64,000 nt of DNA from Palleronia pelagia (GCF_900110115.1 NZ_FOCM01000004.1:62001-126000), one strand, 5' to 3'; counted from the first letter of the stretch, positions 36,381 through 46,648 are shown. Program-made: numbers and translations. Notes: generated from the sequence alone by a model not told the origin.

Positions 36381-36704
36381 TCAGCCCGCGCGCCCGCCCG
36401 AAAGGATCACCGCGGCGCCAGCGATGCACAGGGCCGCTCCGGCAAGGTCCCATCCGACCGGGCGCTGCCCCTCGACGGCCCAGAGCCAGACCAGCGAGGC
36501 GGCGATATAGACGCCGCCATAGGCCGCGAAGGCGCGACCGGCGAAGCCCGCCGGGGAAAGGGCCAACAGCAACGCGAACCCCGCGAGCGCCCCGAGGCCG
36601 GGGACAAGCCACAGGGCACTTGCCCCGCCCCGCCACCAGGACCAGACGGCGAAGCAGCCGGCGATCTCGGCCAGCGCGGCGGCGAGGTGGACGAGCGCCG
36701 TCAT
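36381..36704 (-). CDS. YnfA-family (UPF0060) small membrane protein
   Basis: A 107-aa protein with four membrane helices and the YnfA pattern: [44 protein letters not shown] and [17 protein letters not shown]. Family members resemble small multidrug-resistance transporters. The start overlaps the stop of the oligopeptide ATPase gene (ATGA), so it could be the last gene of the opp operon, though its function is unlikely to be linked. Confidence 0.9.
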   Translation of the reverse strand: MTALVHLAAALAEIAGCFAVWSWWRGGASALWLVPGLGALAGFALLLALSPAGFAGRAFAAYGGVYIAASLVWLWAVEGQRPVGWDLAGAALCIAGAAVILSGGRAG

Positions 36705-37720
36705 TCGGCCGGTTCGGTCGCGGCCTCCGCCCCCATCGGCGCGTGGTAGGGGCAGGCGACCAGGTGATCCTGGTCCAGCCGTTCCACCGGGGGTAGCCCC
36801 TCGGCGCAGTCGGGCCGGGCCTTGGGGCAGCGGGTGCGGAACACGCAGCCCGACGGCGGGTCCAGCGGCGACGGAAGCTCGCCCGAAAGCGGCGCACGGC
36901 CGGCCCGTGCGGCTTCGCGTGCGGGGTCGGGCACCGGGACCGACGCGATCAGCGCTTGTGTATAAGGGTGGCGCGGCGCGCGGACGATGGTGCGGGCCTC
37001 GGCCTCTTCCATCTTGCGGCCCAGATACATGACCAGCGTGCGGTCGGACACGTGCTTCACCACAGACAGGTCATGGGCGATGAAAAGCATCGCCAGTCCC
37101 AGGTCGCGGCTCAGCTCTTTCAGCAGGTTCACCACCTGCGCCTGGACCGACACGTCCAGCGCCGAAACCGGCTCGTCGCAGATCAGGAGTTTCGGCTCCA
37201 GCACCAGCGCGCGGGCGATCCCGATGCGCTGGCACTGGCCGCCCGAGAACTCGTGCGGATAGCGGTTCTGCAGGTTCGGCAGCAGGCCAACCCGCTCCAT
37301 CATCTCGCCCACCTTGGCGCGGCGGTCCGCGGACGACATGTCGCGGCGATGGGTGACCAGCGGCTCGGCGATGATCTGGCCCACGGTCATGCGCGGGTCC
37401 AGCGCGGCCAGCGGGTCCTGGAACACCATCTGCACGTCGCGGCGATGGGCGCGGCGCGCGCGCGGCGACAGCTGCGCGAGGTCCTGCCCCTGCCACAGGA
37501 TCTGCCCCGAGGCGGCCGGCACCGTGCCGATGATCGCGCGCGCGAGGGTCGACTTGCCCGAGCCGGATTCGCCGACGATGCCCAGCGTCTCGCCGGGTTC
37601 CACGTCGAACCCCATGTCGCTGACGGCCCTGAGCATCCGCGGCCTGGTCCAGGGCCAGGCCCCGCGCGGCATCACCGGGAAGGTCACGTTCAGGTCACGG
37701 ACGGACAGAAGGCTGCTCAT
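36701..37720 (-). CDS. oppF: Oligopeptide ABC transporter ATP-binding protein (OppF type)
   Basis: A 339-aa cytoplasmic ATPase. Walker A is GESGSGKST, the signature is [13 protein letters not shown], Walker B is [12 protein letters not shown], and the H-loop is FIAHDLS. The C-terminal extension with [14 protein letters not shown] and CPYHAP carries the Cys residues of the oligopeptide/dipeptide transporter domain, which hold an Fe-S cluster in some members. The start lies in the overlap with oppD. One of two ATPases energising the permease below. Confidence 0.94.
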   Translation of the reverse strand: MSSLLSVRDLNVTFPVMPRGAWPWTRPRMLRAVSDMGFDVEPGETLGIVGESGSGKSTLARAIIGTVPAASGQILWQGQDLAQLSPRARRAHRRDVQMVFQDPLAALDPRMTVGQIIAEPLVTHRRDMSSADRRAKVGEMMERVGLLPNLQNRYPHEFSGGQCQRIGIARALVLEPKLLICDEPVSALDVSVQAQVVNLLKELSRDLGLAMLFIAHDLSVVKHVSDRTLVMYLGRKMEEAEARTIVRAPRHPYTQALIASVPVPDPAREAARAGRAPLSGELPSPLDPPSGCVFRTRCPKARPDCAEGLPPVERLDQDHLVACPYHAPMGAEAATEPAE

Positions 37721-38697
37721 GCCGCATCCCTTTCGATCACGGTTTCGGGCGCCGCATGGCAGGCCCGGTGAAGCGCGCCGTGCGGCGCAAGCGGTGGCAT
37801 CGCCCGGCGGCAGGCATCGTGGGCGAAGGCGCAGCGCGGGACGAAGGGGCACCCGGGCCCCAGTGCGGCCATGTCGGGCGGCTCGCCCGGGATGGTGGTC
37901 AGCACCTCCTGGTCGATGTCCAGCCGCGGCACGGCGCGCATCAGCCCGCGGGTGTAGGGATGCGTGGGCTGGGCGAACAGCGCGTCGGTCGGCCCGGTCT
38001 CCATCACCCGGCCGCCATACATCACCAGCGTGCGTTCGCAGCTGCCCGCCACCACGCCCAGGTCGTGGGTGATCAGGATCATGGCGGTCCCGAACTCGGC
38101 CCGGATCTCGGCCAGAAGCGCCATGATCTGCGCCTGCACGGTAACGTCCAGCGCGGTGGTCGGCTCGTCCGCGATCAGCAGCTTCGGGCGGCACAGAAGC
38201 GCCATGGCGATCATGATCCGCTGCCGCATCCCGCCCGAGAACTCGTGCGGGTACTGCTCCAGCCGCGCGCGCGCGTCGGGGATGCGCACCGCGTCCAGCA
38301 TCCGCGACGCCTCGTCCCGGGCCTTGCGCCGCGACTGGCCCTTGTGGACCTGCAGCACCTCGGCCATCTGCGTGCCGACCTTCAGGTAGGGGTTCAGCGA
38401 CGTCATGGGATCCTGGAAGATCATCGTCATGGCGTCGCCCCGCACGCGGTTCAGCTGCTTGGCGGGCAGGCCCAGCAGCTCGGTCCCGTCGAACCTGACC
38501 GACCCGGTGGCCCGGCCGTTCTTGGCCAGCAGGCCCATTGTGGCGAACGCCGATTGCGACTTGCCGGAACCGGACTCGCCCACGATGGCCAGGGTTTCCC
38601 CCGCGTCCAACGACAGCGACAACCCGTTCACCGCGTTGACGGTCCCGTCGGGCGTGTCGAAGGCCACGGCCAGGTCTGTGACATCCAGCAGGGCCAT
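37717..38697 (-). CDS. oppD: Oligopeptide ABC transporter ATP-binding protein (OppD type)
   Basis: A 326-aa ATPase. Walker A is GESGSGKSQ, typical of OppD/DppD with Ser-Gln after the Lys; the signature is [15 protein letters not shown], Walker B is [12 protein letters not shown] and the H-loop is LITHDLG. The C-terminus has the Cys-rich [14 protein letters not shown]. It overlaps oppF by four bases and the permease oppC by one base. Confidence 0.94.
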   Translation of the reverse strand: MALLDVTDLAVAFDTPDGTVNAVNGLSLSLDAGETLAIVGESGSGKSQSAFATMGLLAKNGRATGSVRFDGTELLGLPAKQLNRVRGDAMTMIFQDPMTSLNPYLKVGTQMAEVLQVHKGQSRRKARDEASRMLDAVRIPDARARLEQYPHEFSGGMRQRIMIAMALLCRPKLLIADEPTTALDVTVQAQIMALLAEIRAEFGTAMILITHDLGVVAGSCERTLVMYGGRVMETGPTDALFAQPTHPYTRGLMRAVPRLDIDQEVLTTIPGEPPDMAALGPGCPFVPRCAFAHDACRRAMPPLAPHGALHRACHAAPETVIERDAA

Positions 38698-39605
38698 CAG
38701 CGATCCTTAGGGTCCAGCGCATCGCGCAGACCGTCGCCGAGGAAGAACAGGGCAAACAGCGTCACCACGAAGAAGAACAGCGGAAAGCCCAGCATCCACG
38801 GCGTGCCGTTGCGCATGTTGGCGGCCCCCTGGTTGATCAGCGCCCCCCACGAGGTCGACGGCTCCTGCACGCCGAGCCCGAGGAAACTGATGAAGGATTC
38901 GAAGATGATCATCTGCGGCACCAGCAACGTGGCATAGACGATGATGACGCCCAGCAGGTTGGGCACGATATGGCGGCGGATGATCGTGCCGCCCGAGACG
39001 CCGATGGCCCGCGCCGCCTCGACGTAGTCGGCGTTCTTGATCGACAGGGTCTGGCCGCGCGCGATCCGGGCCATGTCCAGCCACGAGATCAGCCCGATCC
39101 CCACGAACAGCATCACGATCGAGCGCGAGAAGATCACCAGCAGCAGGATCAGCACGAACATGTAGGGGATGGACATCATCAGGTCGACGAAGCGCATCAT
39201 CACGTTGTCGGTGCGCCCGCCCACGTAGCCCGCGACGGCGCCGTAGGCCGTGCCCACCAGCACCGCGATCAAAGCCCCGACGATGCCCACCGCAAGGCTG
39301 ATCCGCGTGCCCTGCACCGTGCGCTGGAACAGGTCGCGCCCGGTCTCGTCCACGCCGAAATAATGGCCGTTCGACAGGGACGGCCCGCCGATCTCGGGGA
39401 TCATGCCCAGCATCTCCCAGTCGATCTCCTCGTTGGACCACTGGTTCAGGTATTGCCCGAACGCCGCGAACAGCAGGACGAGCACCAGGACCACGGCCGA
39501 CGCCATGGCGGCGCGGTTGCGCAGGAACCGCCGCCGTGCATCGGCCCAGAGCGATCGCGCCTTGCCCTGCGGCAGCCCGGCGGTGTCGATGGTCGCATCA
39601 GCCAT
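38697..39605 (-). CDS. oppC: Oligopeptide ABC transporter permease (OppC type)
   Basis: A 302-aa inner-membrane permease with six helices. It has the N-terminal OppC-like segment [19 protein letters not shown], a periplasmic loop with [19 protein letters not shown], and the EAA loop [21 protein letters not shown] that contacts the ATPases. It lies between oppB and oppD. Confidence 0.94.
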   Translation of the reverse strand: MADATIDTAGLPQGKARSLWADARRRFLRNRAAMASAVVLVLVLLFAAFGQYLNQWSNEEIDWEMLGMIPEIGGPSLSNGHYFGVDETGRDLFQRTVQGTRISLAVGIVGALIAVLVGTAYGAVAGYVGGRTDNVMMRFVDLMMSIPYMFVLILLLVIFSRSIVMLFVGIGLISWLDMARIARGQTLSIKNADYVEAARAIGVSGGTIIRRHIVPNLLGVIIVYATLLVPQMIIFESFISFLGLGVQEPSTSWGALINQGAANMRNGTPWMLGFPLFFFVVTLFALFFLGDGLRDALDPKDR

Positions 39606-39606
39606 G

Positions 39607-40530
39607 TCAGTACCGGATCTTGGGGTCGATCCAAGCGTATGCCACGTCGACCAGCAGGTTGAAGAAGATGGTCAGCGCCCCGAACAGGATGGTGATGCCC
39701 AAGATGACCGAGTAGTCGCGCGCCAGCGCGGCGTTCACGAAGAACTGCCCGATCCCGCCCGTCGAGAAGAAGACGTCGATCACCACCGACCCGGTGATCA
39801 TGCCCACGAAGGCCGGGCCGAGGTAGCTGACGACCGGCAGCAGCGCGGGCTTAAGCGCGTGGCGCAGGATCACCCGGTGCGCGGGCAGCCCCTTGGCCCG
39901 CGCGGTGCGCACGAAGCCCGCGTTCAGCACGTCGAGCATGGAGGACCGCGTGATCCGCGCGATGGACGCCATGTACGAGGTCGAGAGCGCGATGACCGGC
40001 AGGATCACGTATTCCACCTGCCCCCCGCGCCAGCCGCCGCCGGGCAGCCACCCCAGCCACAGGGTGAAGATCAGCACGAGGATCGGCGCCATGACGAAGT
40101 TCGGCAGCACCTGCGCGCCCACGGTCACGCCGACGGCCGCGTAGTCGAGCGCCGAGTTATGCTTGATCGCCGCGACGGCACCCAGCGTCACGCCCACGAC
40201 CACCGCGACCACGAAGGACCAGAACCCGTAGGTCAGCGTGACCGGGAAACCCTGCGCGATGATGTCGTTCACGCTGCGGTCGGGGAAGGTGAAGGACGGC
40301 CCGAAATCGAACTGGGTGACCACGCTCCAGACATACGTCGCCATACGTTCCCAAAGCGGACGGTCGAGCCCGTATTCCCGTTCGAGGTTGGCCATCACCG
40401 CCTCGGGGATGCCCCGCTCGGTCGCGAAGGGCGAGCCGGGTGCGAATTCCATCAGCAGGAACGACAGCACGATCAGCGCAAGAAGGGTGGGAACCGCCAC
40501 CAGAAGGCGGCGCAGGATATAGCTTGTCAC
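39607..40530 (-). CDS. oppB: Oligopeptide ABC transporter permease (OppB type)
   Basis: A 307-aa permease of the OppB/DppB type: MTSYILRRLLVAVPTLLAL at the N-terminus, six helices, and the EAA-type loop TARAKGLPAHRVILRHALKP. The start codon is GTG. It forms the membrane channel with OppC for peptides delivered by the periplasmic binding protein encoded just upstream. Confidence 0.94.
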   Translation of the reverse strand: MTSYILRRLLVAVPTLLALIVLSFLLMEFAPGSPFATERGIPEAVMANLEREYGLDRPLWERMATYVWSVVTQFDFGPSFTFPDRSVNDIIAQGFPVTLTYGFWSFVVAVVVGVTLGAVAAIKHNSALDYAAVGVTVGAQVLPNFVMAPILVLIFTLWLGWLPGGGWRGGQVEYVILPVIALSTSYMASIARITRSSMLDVLNAGFVRTARAKGLPAHRVILRHALKPALLPVVSYLGPAFVGMITGSVVIDVFFSTGGIGQFFVNAALARDYSVILGITILFGALTIFFNLLVDVAYAWIDPKIRY

Positions 40531-40595
40531 GGGGGCTGTGCCTTGTCGGTCAGATGGCGCGGGCGGGGGCCGCCCGCGCCGGTGTCAGGAAAGGA

Positions 40596-42212
40596 TCAGT
40601 CTTCCGCCACGCGGTAGAAGTCCTTCACGTACCAGTTGTTTTCAACGTTGTTCATGGGGAAGCCCTTCAGCGTCGGGTCCAGCAGGAACGAGTTGGCGTA
40701 GTGGTAGATCGGGATGATCGGCATTTCCTGCGCCAGCACCTGCTCGGCGGCGGTATAGGCCTCCTGCGGGTTCTCGGCCGTCGTCGCGGATGCGATCAGG
40801 TTGTCGTATTCCTCGTTCGAGAACTTGCCCGAGTTCTGGGGCACACCCGTGGTCAGCAGGTCGAGGAAGGTCGACGCCTCGTTGTAGTCGCCGCACCAGG
40901 CCGCGCGGGCTACGTCGAAGCCACCGGCCCGCCGGGTTTCCAGGTAGGTCGACCATTCCTGGTTCTCGAGCGTCGTCTCGACCCCCAGCTTCTGGCTCCA
41001 CATCTGGCTGATGACCGTGGCGATCTGGCGGTGCGACTCGTCGGTGTTGTAGAGCAGGTCGAGATTCACGTCGGTGTATCCCGCCTCGTCCCAAAGGCGC
41101 TTGGCCTCCTCGTCACGCTCGGCCTGGGTCCAGCCAGCATACTCGATTTCCGGGGCCGAGAAGCCCGAGGTCGCGTCGGGCGTGAACGAGAAGGCCGGCG
41201 TCTGGCCGCCCTGCAGGATGCGGTCGGTGATGATCTCGCGATCGATGGCCAGGCCAAGCGCGCGACGCACGCGGGCGTCCTTCAGGGCCTCGGGGCCGCC
41301 CTCACCCTGGTTCAGCGTGTAATAGTACGAACAGAGCCGCGGCGTTGAGTGCGCGGCATCGGGGTATTCTTCCTGCAGGCGCGGGAAGGTTCCGGCCGGC
41401 ACGGGCTCCAGCAGGTCGAACTCGTCCGCTTCCCACCGGGTCAGGGCCTGGCTGGTGTCGTTGATGACGTAGGAGGTCACTTCCTCGATCACGGTGTTCT
41501 CGGCGTCCCAGTACTCGGGGTTCTTGGTGGCCAACCAGAACTCGTTCAGGCGGACCTCGCTCAGGGTGTAGGCGCCGTTCGAGACGATGTTCTCGGGGTC
41601 GAGCCAGTTGTCGCCGTGCTCTTCGATGGTGGCCTGCGGCGTGGGGAACAGCGTCGTGTGGGTCGTCATCAGCGGGAAATACGGCTTGGGCCCGGTCAGC
41701 GTGACGCGCAGGGTGGTGGCGTCCACCGCCTCGACGCCCAGCGCGTCGGGCTCCATCTCGCCGGCGATGATCTCGGCCGCGTTGACGATGCCCGACAGCT
41801 CGACGAACCAGGCATAGCTGGACGCGGTGGCCGGGTCGGCGGCGCGGCGCCAGGCGTAGACGAAATCGCCGGCCGTCACCGGCTCGCCGTTGGACCAGCG
41901 GGCGTTGTCGCGCAGGGTAAAGGTGTAGACGGTGTTGTCGTCGTTCACCTCGAACCCGGTGGCGACGCCAGGCACGAGGTCACCGTTCTCGTCCTGGTTC
42001 ATCAGCCCTTCGAACAGCTGGCGCGCGGCGTGGCTGCCCGGCACCCCTTCGATCAGCTGCGGGTCGATCGAGGCGAACTGGTCGAGCTCGCGATAGGAAA
42101 AGGTCTGGCTGTCGGCCAGCGTCACGCCGTCGGGCACGTCGGCGGCCTGGACCGCACCGGCGGCGAGCATGGCGGTGGCGCTCGCCATGGAGAGGACTGT
42201 GGATCTGTTCAT
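40596..42212 (-). CDS. oppA: Periplasmic oligopeptide-binding protein (OppA type)
   Basis: A 538-aa exported solute-binding protein of the SBP_bac_5 family. The signal peptide is MNRSTVLSMASATAMLAAGAV, cleaved near VQAAD. Family features are the early QTFSYRELDQFASIDPQLI, the domain junction YTFTLRDNARWSNGEPVTAGDFVYAWRR split over several strands, and SNGAYTLSEV. The high similarity in layout to OppA, rather than DppA, suggests oligopeptides as ligand. First gene of oppABCDF on the minus strand. Confidence 0.94.
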   Translation of the reverse strand: MNRSTVLSMASATAMLAAGAVQAADVPDGVTLADSQTFSYRELDQFASIDPQLIEGVPGSHAARQLFEGLMNQDENGDLVPGVATGFEVNDDNTVYTFTLRDNARWSNGEPVTAGDFVYAWRRAADPATASSYAWFVELSGIVNAAEIIAGEMEPDALGVEAVDATTLRVTLTGPKPYFPLMTTHTTLFPTPQATIEEHGDNWLDPENIVSNGAYTLSEVRLNEFWLATKNPEYWDAENTVIEEVTSYVINDTSQALTRWEADEFDLLEPVPAGTFPRLQEEYPDAAHSTPRLCSYYYTLNQGEGGPEALKDARVRRALGLAIDREIITDRILQGGQTPAFSFTPDATSGFSAPEIEYAGWTQAERDEEAKRLWDEAGYTDVNLDLLYNTDESHRQIATVISQMWSQKLGVETTLENQEWSTYLETRRAGGFDVARAAWCGDYNEASTFLDLLTTGVPQNSGKFSNEEYDNLIASATTAENPQEAYTAAEQVLAQEMPIIPIYHYANSFLLDPTLKGFPMNNVENNWYVKDFYRVAED

Positions 42213-42591
42213 GATTTGGATCTCCCTGCGTGGTTCCGGGCCGATTTGGCGGCACCGTTCCATTTCGATGGCGGGTAGAAAGCCAGTTACAGCCGATGCA
42301 CGCAACCGCCACCGGCAGCATCCCGCCCGCTTGACGCCCGGTCAACCCGGGGTTGCAGAAACCGGGCTTTGCCATCCGCTTTGCAGAAGATGGCGCAAGT
42401 CGTGCAGCAGTCGATAATATTCGATCCGAAAAGCTGCGCGGCCCGGCGCATCCATTGCGCATGGTCTGGTCCGCCGCGGACAGCGTCTTTCTGACGTTTT
42501 CTTGAAGAAAACGGTCCGCGGCGTTCCCAGAATGCACAACACGCGGGCAGCTACCAACGCGGGCGCCGCACTCCGACGGGGTGGGTCCGAC
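42213..42591. other. 379-bp region between lrp and oppA
   Basis: No gene was found. It should contain the promoter of the opp operon on the minus strand and the 3' end of the Lrp gene transcript. The only clear structure is the palindrome at 42495-42513. No confident -35/-10 pair was identified. Confidence 0.55.
42495..42513. repeat. 19-bp AT-rich palindrome upstream of oppA
   Basis: CGTTTTCTT and AAGAAAACG are perfect 9-base arms around a central G, unusually AT-rich for this GC-rich DNA. It is either an operator or a weak hairpin 79 bases after the lrp stop. There is no T-run, so an operator is more likely. Confidence 0.6.
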
Positions 42592-43053
42592 TCAGACCGG
42601 CAGCTCGGTCGTGCTCTTCAGTTCTTCCATCGACAGCAACGCGGTGACGTTGTGGATCTTCACCTGCGCGATCAGCGCCTGGTAGAAACTGTCATAGGCC
42701 CGCGCGTTGGCCACGCGCACCTTCAGGATGTAGTCGATATCGCCCGCCAGCCGGTGCGCCTCGAGCACCTCGGGACGGGCGCGCAGAGTTTCGAGGAAGC
42801 GATTCTGCCACTCGGCGTCGTGCTCCGACGTGCGGATCAGCACGAAGAAGCACGCTTCCAGTCCCAGCTTCTCGGGGTCCAGCAGCACGGTCTGCTGGCC
42901 GATGACCCCGGCCTCGCGCAGCTTGCGCATCCGGTTCCAGACGGGCGTCTTCGACGAGCCCACCGTCTTGGCGATGTCGTCCAGGGACTGCCCGGCGTCG
43001 CGCTGCACCGCGCGCAGGATTTTCCGGTCCAGCGCATCCAGTTGAACGTTCAT
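42592..43053 (-). CDS. Lrp/AsnC-family transcriptional regulator
   Basis: A 153-aa regulator with an N-terminal helix-turn-helix (LDRKILRAVQRDAGQSLDDI followed by TPVWNRMRKLREAGVI) and a C-terminal RAM domain (VLEAHRLAGDIDYILKVRVAN). The start is MNVQLDALDRK, preceded by GGAAGG. It is divergent from the sulfate-assimilation operon across 140 bp that hold repeated GTTCC half-sites, so it is the likely regulator of that operon and possibly of itself. Confidence 0.92.
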   Translation of the reverse strand: MNVQLDALDRKILRAVQRDAGQSLDDIAKTVGSSKTPVWNRMRKLREAGVIGQQTVLLDPEKLGLEACFFVLIRTSEHDAEWQNRFLETLRARPEVLEAHRLAGDIDYILKVRVANARAYDSFYQALIAQVKIHNVTALLSMEELKSTTELPV

Positions 43054-43082
43054 TCCAAACCTACCTTCCCAAGCGAAACACC

Positions 43083-43117
43083 GTTCCGCGGGCGGCGCCA
43101 TGCGGAACAAACGTTCC
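43083..43117. promoter_or_regulatory. Candidate Lrp-type operator in the lrp-cysG divergent region
   Basis: Inverted GTTCCGC (43083-43089) and GCGGAAC (43102-43108) are 19 bp centre to centre. A third half-site, GTTCC (43113-43117), forms a second dyad with GGAAC across four bases. The array lies between the divergent lrp and cysG genes. Confidence 0.55.
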
Positions 43118-43193
43118 TTAACTCGGCCGGGACCCTGCCGGGAAGGGGGAAAATGTTCTATCTGTCAGGGCAAGCAACCAAACGGATTCCGCG

Positions 43194-44618
43194 ATGAAGC
43201 ACTTTCCGATCTTCCTGGCCGTCGAGGGCCGCCGCATCCTCCTGGCCGGCGGTGGCGACGCCGCGCTGGCCAAGCTGCGGCTGCTGATGAAGACCGAGGC
43301 GCGGATCACGGTGCTGGCCGAAGACCCTGCCCCCGAGATCGAGACCTGGGCCGCGCAAGGCAAGCTGGTCCTGCACCGTCGCGCCATGGCGCCCGGCGAC
43401 GCGATCTGCGCCAAGCTGTTCTACGCGGCCTCCGAAGATGCGGACGAGGATGCGCGCACCGCCGCCATCGCCCATGCCGAGGGCGCGCTGGTGAACATCG
43501 TCGACAACCTGCACGACAGCACCTTCATCACGCCCGCCATCGTCGACCGCGACCCGGTCACGGTGGCCATCGGCACCGAGGGTGCGGCGCCCGTGCTGGC
43601 CCGCCAGATCAAGCGCGACCTGGAAGAACGCCTGCCCGCCGCCCTGGGCACGCTGGCGCGCATCGGCAAGGAATTCCGCAAGATGGCCGACCGCCTGCCC
43701 TTCGGTCGGCCGCGCCGCGACTTCTGGTCCGACTATTACAACCGCAGCGGCCCCCGCGACATCGCGGGCGGCGAAGACGCCGTTCGCGCCGGGCTGGACG
43801 ACCTTCTGGGTCATCACCTCGGCGTCCAGGCCCGCGACGGCCACGTGCACTTCGTGGGCGCAGGCCCCGGCGATCCGGACCTTCTGACCATGAAGGCCCG
43901 CCGCGCCCTGCACGAGGCCGACGTGGTGATCCACGACAGGCTGGTCACGCCCGAGATCCTGGAACTCGCGCGCCGCGAGGCGATGATCCTCGACGTGGGC
44001 AAGACCGGCTTCGGCCCGTCCACCAGCCAAGACGACATCAACGACCTGATCGTGCGTCACGGGCTGGAAGGTGCGCAGGTCGTCCGCCTGAAGTCGGGCG
44101 ATCCCACCGTCTTCGGCCGACTGGACGAGGAGCTCGAGGCCGTCGAGGCCGCCGGTATCGCCTATACCATCGTGCCGGGCATCACCGCCGCCTCGGCCGC
44201 GGTCGCGGGCCTCGGTCAAAGCCTGACGCGGCGCGGCCGCAACGCCGATGTGCGGTTCCTGACCGGCCACGACATGAAGGGCTTCGCCGATCACGATTGG
44301 GCCGCGCTGGCCCGCCCCGGCGCGGTCGCGGCGATCTACATGGGCAAGCGCGCCGCGCGGTTCATGCAGGGCCGGCTGATGATGCACGGGGCCGACCCGG
44401 CCACGCCGGTCACCGTGGTCGAGAACGCCGGGCGTCCGACCATGCGCGTGCTGCCCAGCACGCTGTCGCGGCTCGAGCCGGACCTGTCCGAGGCCGGGCT
44501 GACCGGCCCCGCCGTGGTGATGCTGGGCCTCGCGCCGCGCGCCGCCGTCACGGCCCTGTCGCAGACCGACGTCACCCTGTCCGCACCCGATGCAACCGCG
44601 AAGGAGGCCATGCTATGA
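43194..44618 (+). CDS. cysG: Siroheme synthase CysG
   Basis: A 474-aa multifunctional enzyme that makes siroheme from uroporphyrinogen III for sulfite reductase. The N-terminal precorrin-2 dehydrogenase/ferrochelatase part has FLAVEGRRILLAGGGDAALAK; the C-terminal uroporphyrinogen methyltransferase starts at HFVGAGPGDPDLLTMKARRAL and holds VVIHDRLV, RLKSGDPTVFGR and VVPGITAASA-like motifs. It is the first gene of the operon leading to fpr. Its stop overlaps the next start (ATGA). Confidence 0.95.
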   Translation: MKHFPIFLAVEGRRILLAGGGDAALAKLRLLMKTEARITVLAEDPAPEIETWAAQGKLVLHRRAMAPGDAICAKLFYAASEDADEDARTAAIAHAEGALVNIVDNLHDSTFITPAIVDRDPVTVAIGTEGAAPVLARQIKRDLEERLPAALGTLARIGKEFRKMADRLPFGRPRRDFWSDYYNRSGPRDIAGGEDAVRAGLDDLLGHHLGVQARDGHVHFVGAGPGDPDLLTMKARRALHEADVVIHDRLVTPEILELARREAMILDVGKTGFGPSTSQDDINDLIVRHGLEGAQVVRLKSGDPTVFGRLDEELEAVEAAGIAYTIVPGITAASAAVAGLGQSLTRRGRNADVRFLTGHDMKGFADHDWAALARPGAVAAIYMGKRAARFMQGRLMMHGADPATPVTVVENAGRPTMRVLPSTLSRLEPDLSEAGLTGPAVVMLGLAPRAAVTALSQTDVTLSAPDATAKEAML

Positions 44619-44920
44619 GCCGCCGTTTCACCCCCAAGGTCGTCACCGCCAATCACCTGATGGAGGGCGACGCCATCTGGCTGTGCGAGGACGACAGCTG
44701 GACCCGCGACATGTCCCGCGCCGAAATCCTCGAGGACGTGGCCCATGCCGACCTGCGGCTACTGCACGCGCAGGCGCAGCCGCATATCGCGGTGGGCGCA
44801 TACCTCGCCGATGCCGAGCCGACGCCGAAAGGTCCGCAGCCGACCCATTTCCGCGAGGCGTTTCGCACGCGCGGTCCCTCGAACTATGACCATGGCAAGC
44901 AGGCCGAGGCGGATCTCTGA
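44615..44920 (+). CDS. DUF2849-family protein
   Basis: A 101-aa soluble protein with AAGGAGG in front of its ATG. It begins MSRRFTPKVVTANHLMEGDAIW and fits the small DUF2849 family that occurs between cysG and the sulfite reductase gene in alphaproteobacteria. The position suggests an accessory role in sulfite reduction. No catalytic motif is visible. Confidence 0.85.
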   Translation: MSRRFTPKVVTANHLMEGDAIWLCEDDSWTRDMSRAEILEDVAHADLRLLHAQAQPHIAVGAYLADAEPTPKGPQPTHFREAFRTRGPSNYDHGKQAEADL

Positions 44921-44980
44921 TCCCGCGTGCTTGACCTTTTCGAACATCCTGCCCGCCACCGGGCATGACAGGAGCCGATG

Positions 44981-46648
44981 ATGTATCACTATTCCGATTT
45001 CGACGCCGCCTTCGTCCGCGAACGCGTGGCGCAGTTCCGCGGCCAGGTCGAACGCCGCATCGACGGGTCGCTGACCGAGGATGAATTCAAGCCGCTGCGC
45101 CTGATGAACGGGCTGTACCTGCAGCTGCACGCCTACATGCTGCGGGTGGCGATCCCCTATGGCACGCTGAACGGCCGTCAGATGCGGCAGCTGGCGATGA
45201 TCGCCAAACGCTGGGACAAGGGCTATGGCCACTTCACCACGCGCCAGAACATCCAGTTCAACTGGCCCAAGCTGGCCGACGTGCCCGATATGCTGGACGC
45301 GCTGGCGGACGTGGAGATGCACGCCATCCAGACCAGCGGCAACACCATCCGCAACGTGACCGCCGACCATTTCGCCGGGGCCGCGGGCGACGAGATCGCC
45401 GATCCGCGCCCCTATGCCGAGCTGCTGCGGCAGTGGTCCACCGACCACCCCGAGTTCCAGTTCCTGCCGCGCAAGTTCAAGGTCGCCGTCACCGGGGCCG
45501 AGGCCGACCGCGCCGTGATCCGCGCCCACGACATCGGCCTGCAGATCGTCGAGCGTGACGGCGCGCGCGGCTTCCGCGTCTTCGTGGGTGGCGGTCTTGG
45601 CCGCACGCCGATGATCGGCAAGGTCCTGCGCGACTTCCTGCCCGAGGAAGACCTGCTGCCCTACTCCGAGGCCATCGTGTCGGTCTGGAACCTGCTGGGC
45701 CGCCGCGACAACAAGTACAAGGCCCGCATCAAGATCACCGTGCACGAGCACGGGGTCGAGGAGATCTCGCGCCTGGTCGAGGAGCGCTTCGCCCAGATCC
45801 GCCCGAACTTCTCGGGCGTGGATCAGCAGATGCTGGCCGCGATCCGCAAGCAGTTCTCGCTGCCCGACCTGGACGACCGCCCGACGGACGGCTTCACGGC
45901 TGCCTACGACTCGGACCCGGTGTTCCGCTCGTGGGTGGACACCAACGTGACCGCGCATCGCCGCGACGACCACGCCATCGTGTCGATCTCGCTCAAGGCC
46001 CATGGCGCCACGCCCGGCGACGCGACGTCCGAACAGATGGAAGTCATGGCCGCGCTGGCCGAGGGCTTCGGCCACGACGAGCTGCGCATCAGCCACGAGC
46101 AGAACGTCATCCTGCCCCACGTGGCGCGTGCCGACCTGCCTACGATCCACGCCACGCTGAGGGAAGCGGGCCTGGCCACCGCCAATATCGGCCTCGCGTC
46201 CGACATCATCGCCTGCCCCGGCATGGATTACTGCGCCCTGGCCACCGCCCGGTCAATCCCCGTCGCCCAGGACATCGCCACGCGCCTGGACGCGCTGAAG
46301 GTCGAGCGCGACGTGGGCCCGCTGAAGATCAAGATCTCGGGCTGCATCAACGCCTGCGGCCACCACCACGTAGGCCATATCGGCATCCTGGGTCTCGATC
46401 GCGCGGGGGTCGAGAACTACCAGATAACGCTGGGCGGCGACGGGACCGAGGACGCGGCCATCGGCACGCGCACCGGCCCCGGCTTCGCCTACGACCAGAT
46501 CGTTCCGGCGGTCGAGCGGCTGATCGACTGCTATCTCGACCTGCGCGAGGACCCGTCCGAGACCTTCATCCAGGCCTATCGCCGCGTGGGCATGGGCCCG
46601 TTCAAATCCGCGCTGTACCCCGAGAAGGAGGCCGCACGTGCCGCTTGA
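44981..46648 (+). CDS. cysI: Sulfite reductase hemoprotein (nitrite/sulfite reductase family)
   Basis: A 555-aa siroheme and Fe-S enzyme reducing sulfite to sulfide. The cluster ligands are CPGMDYC (C-x5-C) and CINAC (C-x3-C), with TTRQNIQFNWP and GTRTGPGFAYDQ typical of the family. The second of two adjacent ATGs is preferred because AGGAG lies six bases before it. Genes for siroheme synthesis (upstream) and APS/PAPS reduction and electron supply (downstream) confirm an assimilatory sulfite role. Electrons probably come from ferredoxin via the Fpr at the operon end. Confidence 0.93.
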   Translation: MYHYSDFDAAFVRERVAQFRGQVERRIDGSLTEDEFKPLRLMNGLYLQLHAYMLRVAIPYGTLNGRQMRQLAMIAKRWDKGYGHFTTRQNIQFNWPKLADVPDMLDALADVEMHAIQTSGNTIRNVTADHFAGAAGDEIADPRPYAELLRQWSTDHPEFQFLPRKFKVAVTGAEADRAVIRAHDIGLQIVERDGARGFRVFVGGGLGRTPMIGKVLRDFLPEEDLLPYSEAIVSVWNLLGRRDNKYKARIKITVHEHGVEEISRLVEERFAQIRPNFSGVDQQMLAAIRKQFSLPDLDDRPTDGFTAAYDSDPVFRSWVDTNVTAHRRDDHAIVSISLKAHGATPGDATSEQMEVMAALAEGFGHDELRISHEQNVILPHVARADLPTIHATLREAGLATANIGLASDIIACPGMDYCALATARSIPVAQDIATRLDALKVERDVGPLKIKISGCINACGHHHVGHIGILGLDRAGVENYQITLGGDGTEDAAIGTRTGPGFAYDQIVPAVERLIDCYLDLREDPSETFIQAYRRVGMGPFKSALYPEKEAARAA

